Program-made: the position numbers and the translations under genes
In this document: positions 4,788 to 5,281 of the stretch, one piece after another
Layout: each line of letters begins with the position of its first letter
Numbering within the stretch: position 1 is the first letter of the stretch
NCBI GenBank assembly: GCA_022707665.1
Contig: JAKJAE010000046.1
Span: forward strand, 1 to 5,281
From: Chloroflexota bacterium
GTDB lineage: Bacteria; Chloroflexota; Anaerolineae; B4-G1; SLSP01
Reading direction: 5' to 3'
DNA length: 5,281 nt
Notes under the pieces: generated by a model
Databases searched by the model: none
What the model was told of the DNA's origin: nothing
Seen by the model: only the letters and a program-made list of their open reading frames with translations

Positions 4788-5281
4788 ATGAGACAGAACA
4801 GCATAGTCCTTGTTGCCTCAATGGCATTAGCATTGCTCCTGGTCGCCAGCTGCGGGGCACCCGCGCCGCCAACTGCCACGCCGGTCCTTGAGGAACCCGC
4901 CGCCCCGGCTGTCGCCTGGACGCCCGATGGTATCATCGCCGACGACGAATACGACCAACGGCTCGATTTAGGTGACATCCGCGTCTGGTGGCGGCACGAC
5001 GGGATCTCCCTCTACATTGCCTTTGAGGGGGATACAACGGGCTGGGTGGCCGTTGGCATCAACCCGCAGCGCGGCATGCAGGGCGCAGACTACCTGTTTG
5101 GATATGTGAAAGATGGGGAAGTGGCTCTCTGGGATGCATTTGGCACAGCGCCGACCGGTCCCAATCATCCGCCCGACACGGAGTTAGGGGGGACAGACGA
5201 CATCGTGAGCTCCATAGGCGTAGAAGAGGAGGGCGTCACACGCTTTGAGGTCCAGATCCCGCTCGACTCCGGCGACGCCTA
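4788..5281 (+). CDS. DOMON-domain lipoprotein (3' end outside window)
   Basis: 164 codons are visible up to the right edge. Residues 1-21 are a lipoprotein signal peptide: a short basic start (Arg2), a hydrophobic run at 6-20 and lipobox VASC with Cys22 as the lipidated residue, so the protein should sit on the outer face of the cytoplasmic membrane. A Pro/Ala/Thr-rich tether (about 24-42) follows. The domain from about 46 looks like a DOMON/CBM9-like beta-sandwich: DGIIADDEYD at 47-56, VWWRHDGISLYIAFEG at 66-81, then GWVAVGINPQRGMQGADYLFG at 85-105 region, where Met97 sits where cytochrome-type DOMON domains have their heme-ligand Met. The matching His would be further on, beyond the window. 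Heme binding and electron transfer is therefore possible, sugar binding the alternative. It has its own promoter and a good ribosome site (AAGGAG, 4776-4781), so it is probably not co-transcribed with the reductase 394 bp upstream. Extra C-terminal domains cannot be excluded. Confidence 0.82.
   Translation, partial: MRQNSIVLVASMALALLLVASCGAPAPPTATPVLEEPAAPAVAWTPDGIIADDEYDQRLDLGDIRVWWRHDGISLYIAFEGDTTGWVAVGINPQRGMQGADYLFGYVKDGEVALWDAFGTAPTGPNHPPDTELGGTDDIVSSIGVEEEGVTRFEVQIPLDSGDA

Overview
The window carries six protein-coding genes. On the minus strand is a four-gene carbohydrate cluster; on the plus strand are a superoxide reductase gene and the start of a lipoprotein gene. Base composition is moderately GC-rich except for an AT-rich promoter patch near 4710-4775. 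The mix suggests an anaerobic or microaerophilic environmental bacterium: a stand-alone 1Fe superoxide reductase, a GH130 phosphorylase beside a uroporphyrinogen-decarboxylase-like protein, a lipoprotein with a Pro/Ala/Thr-rich tether, and long palindromic intergenic repeats. Chloroflexota (Anaerolineae-like) is my best guess, but it is inference from gene style, not from a marker gene.

Minus strand, read right to left (3842 down to 1): a good -10 box (3842-3837), a leader of about 130 nt with a hairpin, then a GH130 mannoside phosphorylase/glycosidase (3702-2719), a URO-D superfamily protein that is not HemE (2699-1665), an enolase-superfamily sugar-acid dehydratase of the galactonate dehydratase type (1596-418), and a GlmU/RmlA-like nucleotidyltransferase domain running off the left edge (401-1). 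The gaps are 16, 65 and 17 nt or close to that, so one transcript is likely. A plausible reading is oligosaccharide phosphorolysis plus sugar-acid catabolism. The URO-D-like member has no obvious place in that pathway. The last gene has lost the nucleotide-binding signature of its family and may be a pseudo-enzyme.

Plus strand: a class II (1Fe, neelaredoxin-type) superoxide reductase (4001-4393) has its own strong ribosome binding site and is divergent from the sugar cluster. It is followed by 394 bp without a gene that is not empty. This stretch holds a cluster of palindromic repeats built from the word GGTGCCGGGGAC and its complement, then a weaker hairpin, an inverted repeat, a sigma70-like promoter, and an inverted repeat that would pair with the next gene's Shine-Dalgarno. 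The last gene (4788 onward, cut by the right edge) encodes a lipoprotein with a DOMON-type domain, probably heme- or sugar-binding and on the outer face of the membrane.

I see no rRNA, tRNA, CRISPR array, transposase or complete insertion sequence. No clear new multi-gene system stands out. The strongest leads are the degenerate nucleotidyltransferase, the palindromic repeat cluster and the Shine-Dalgarno-occluding repeat before the lipoprotein gene.
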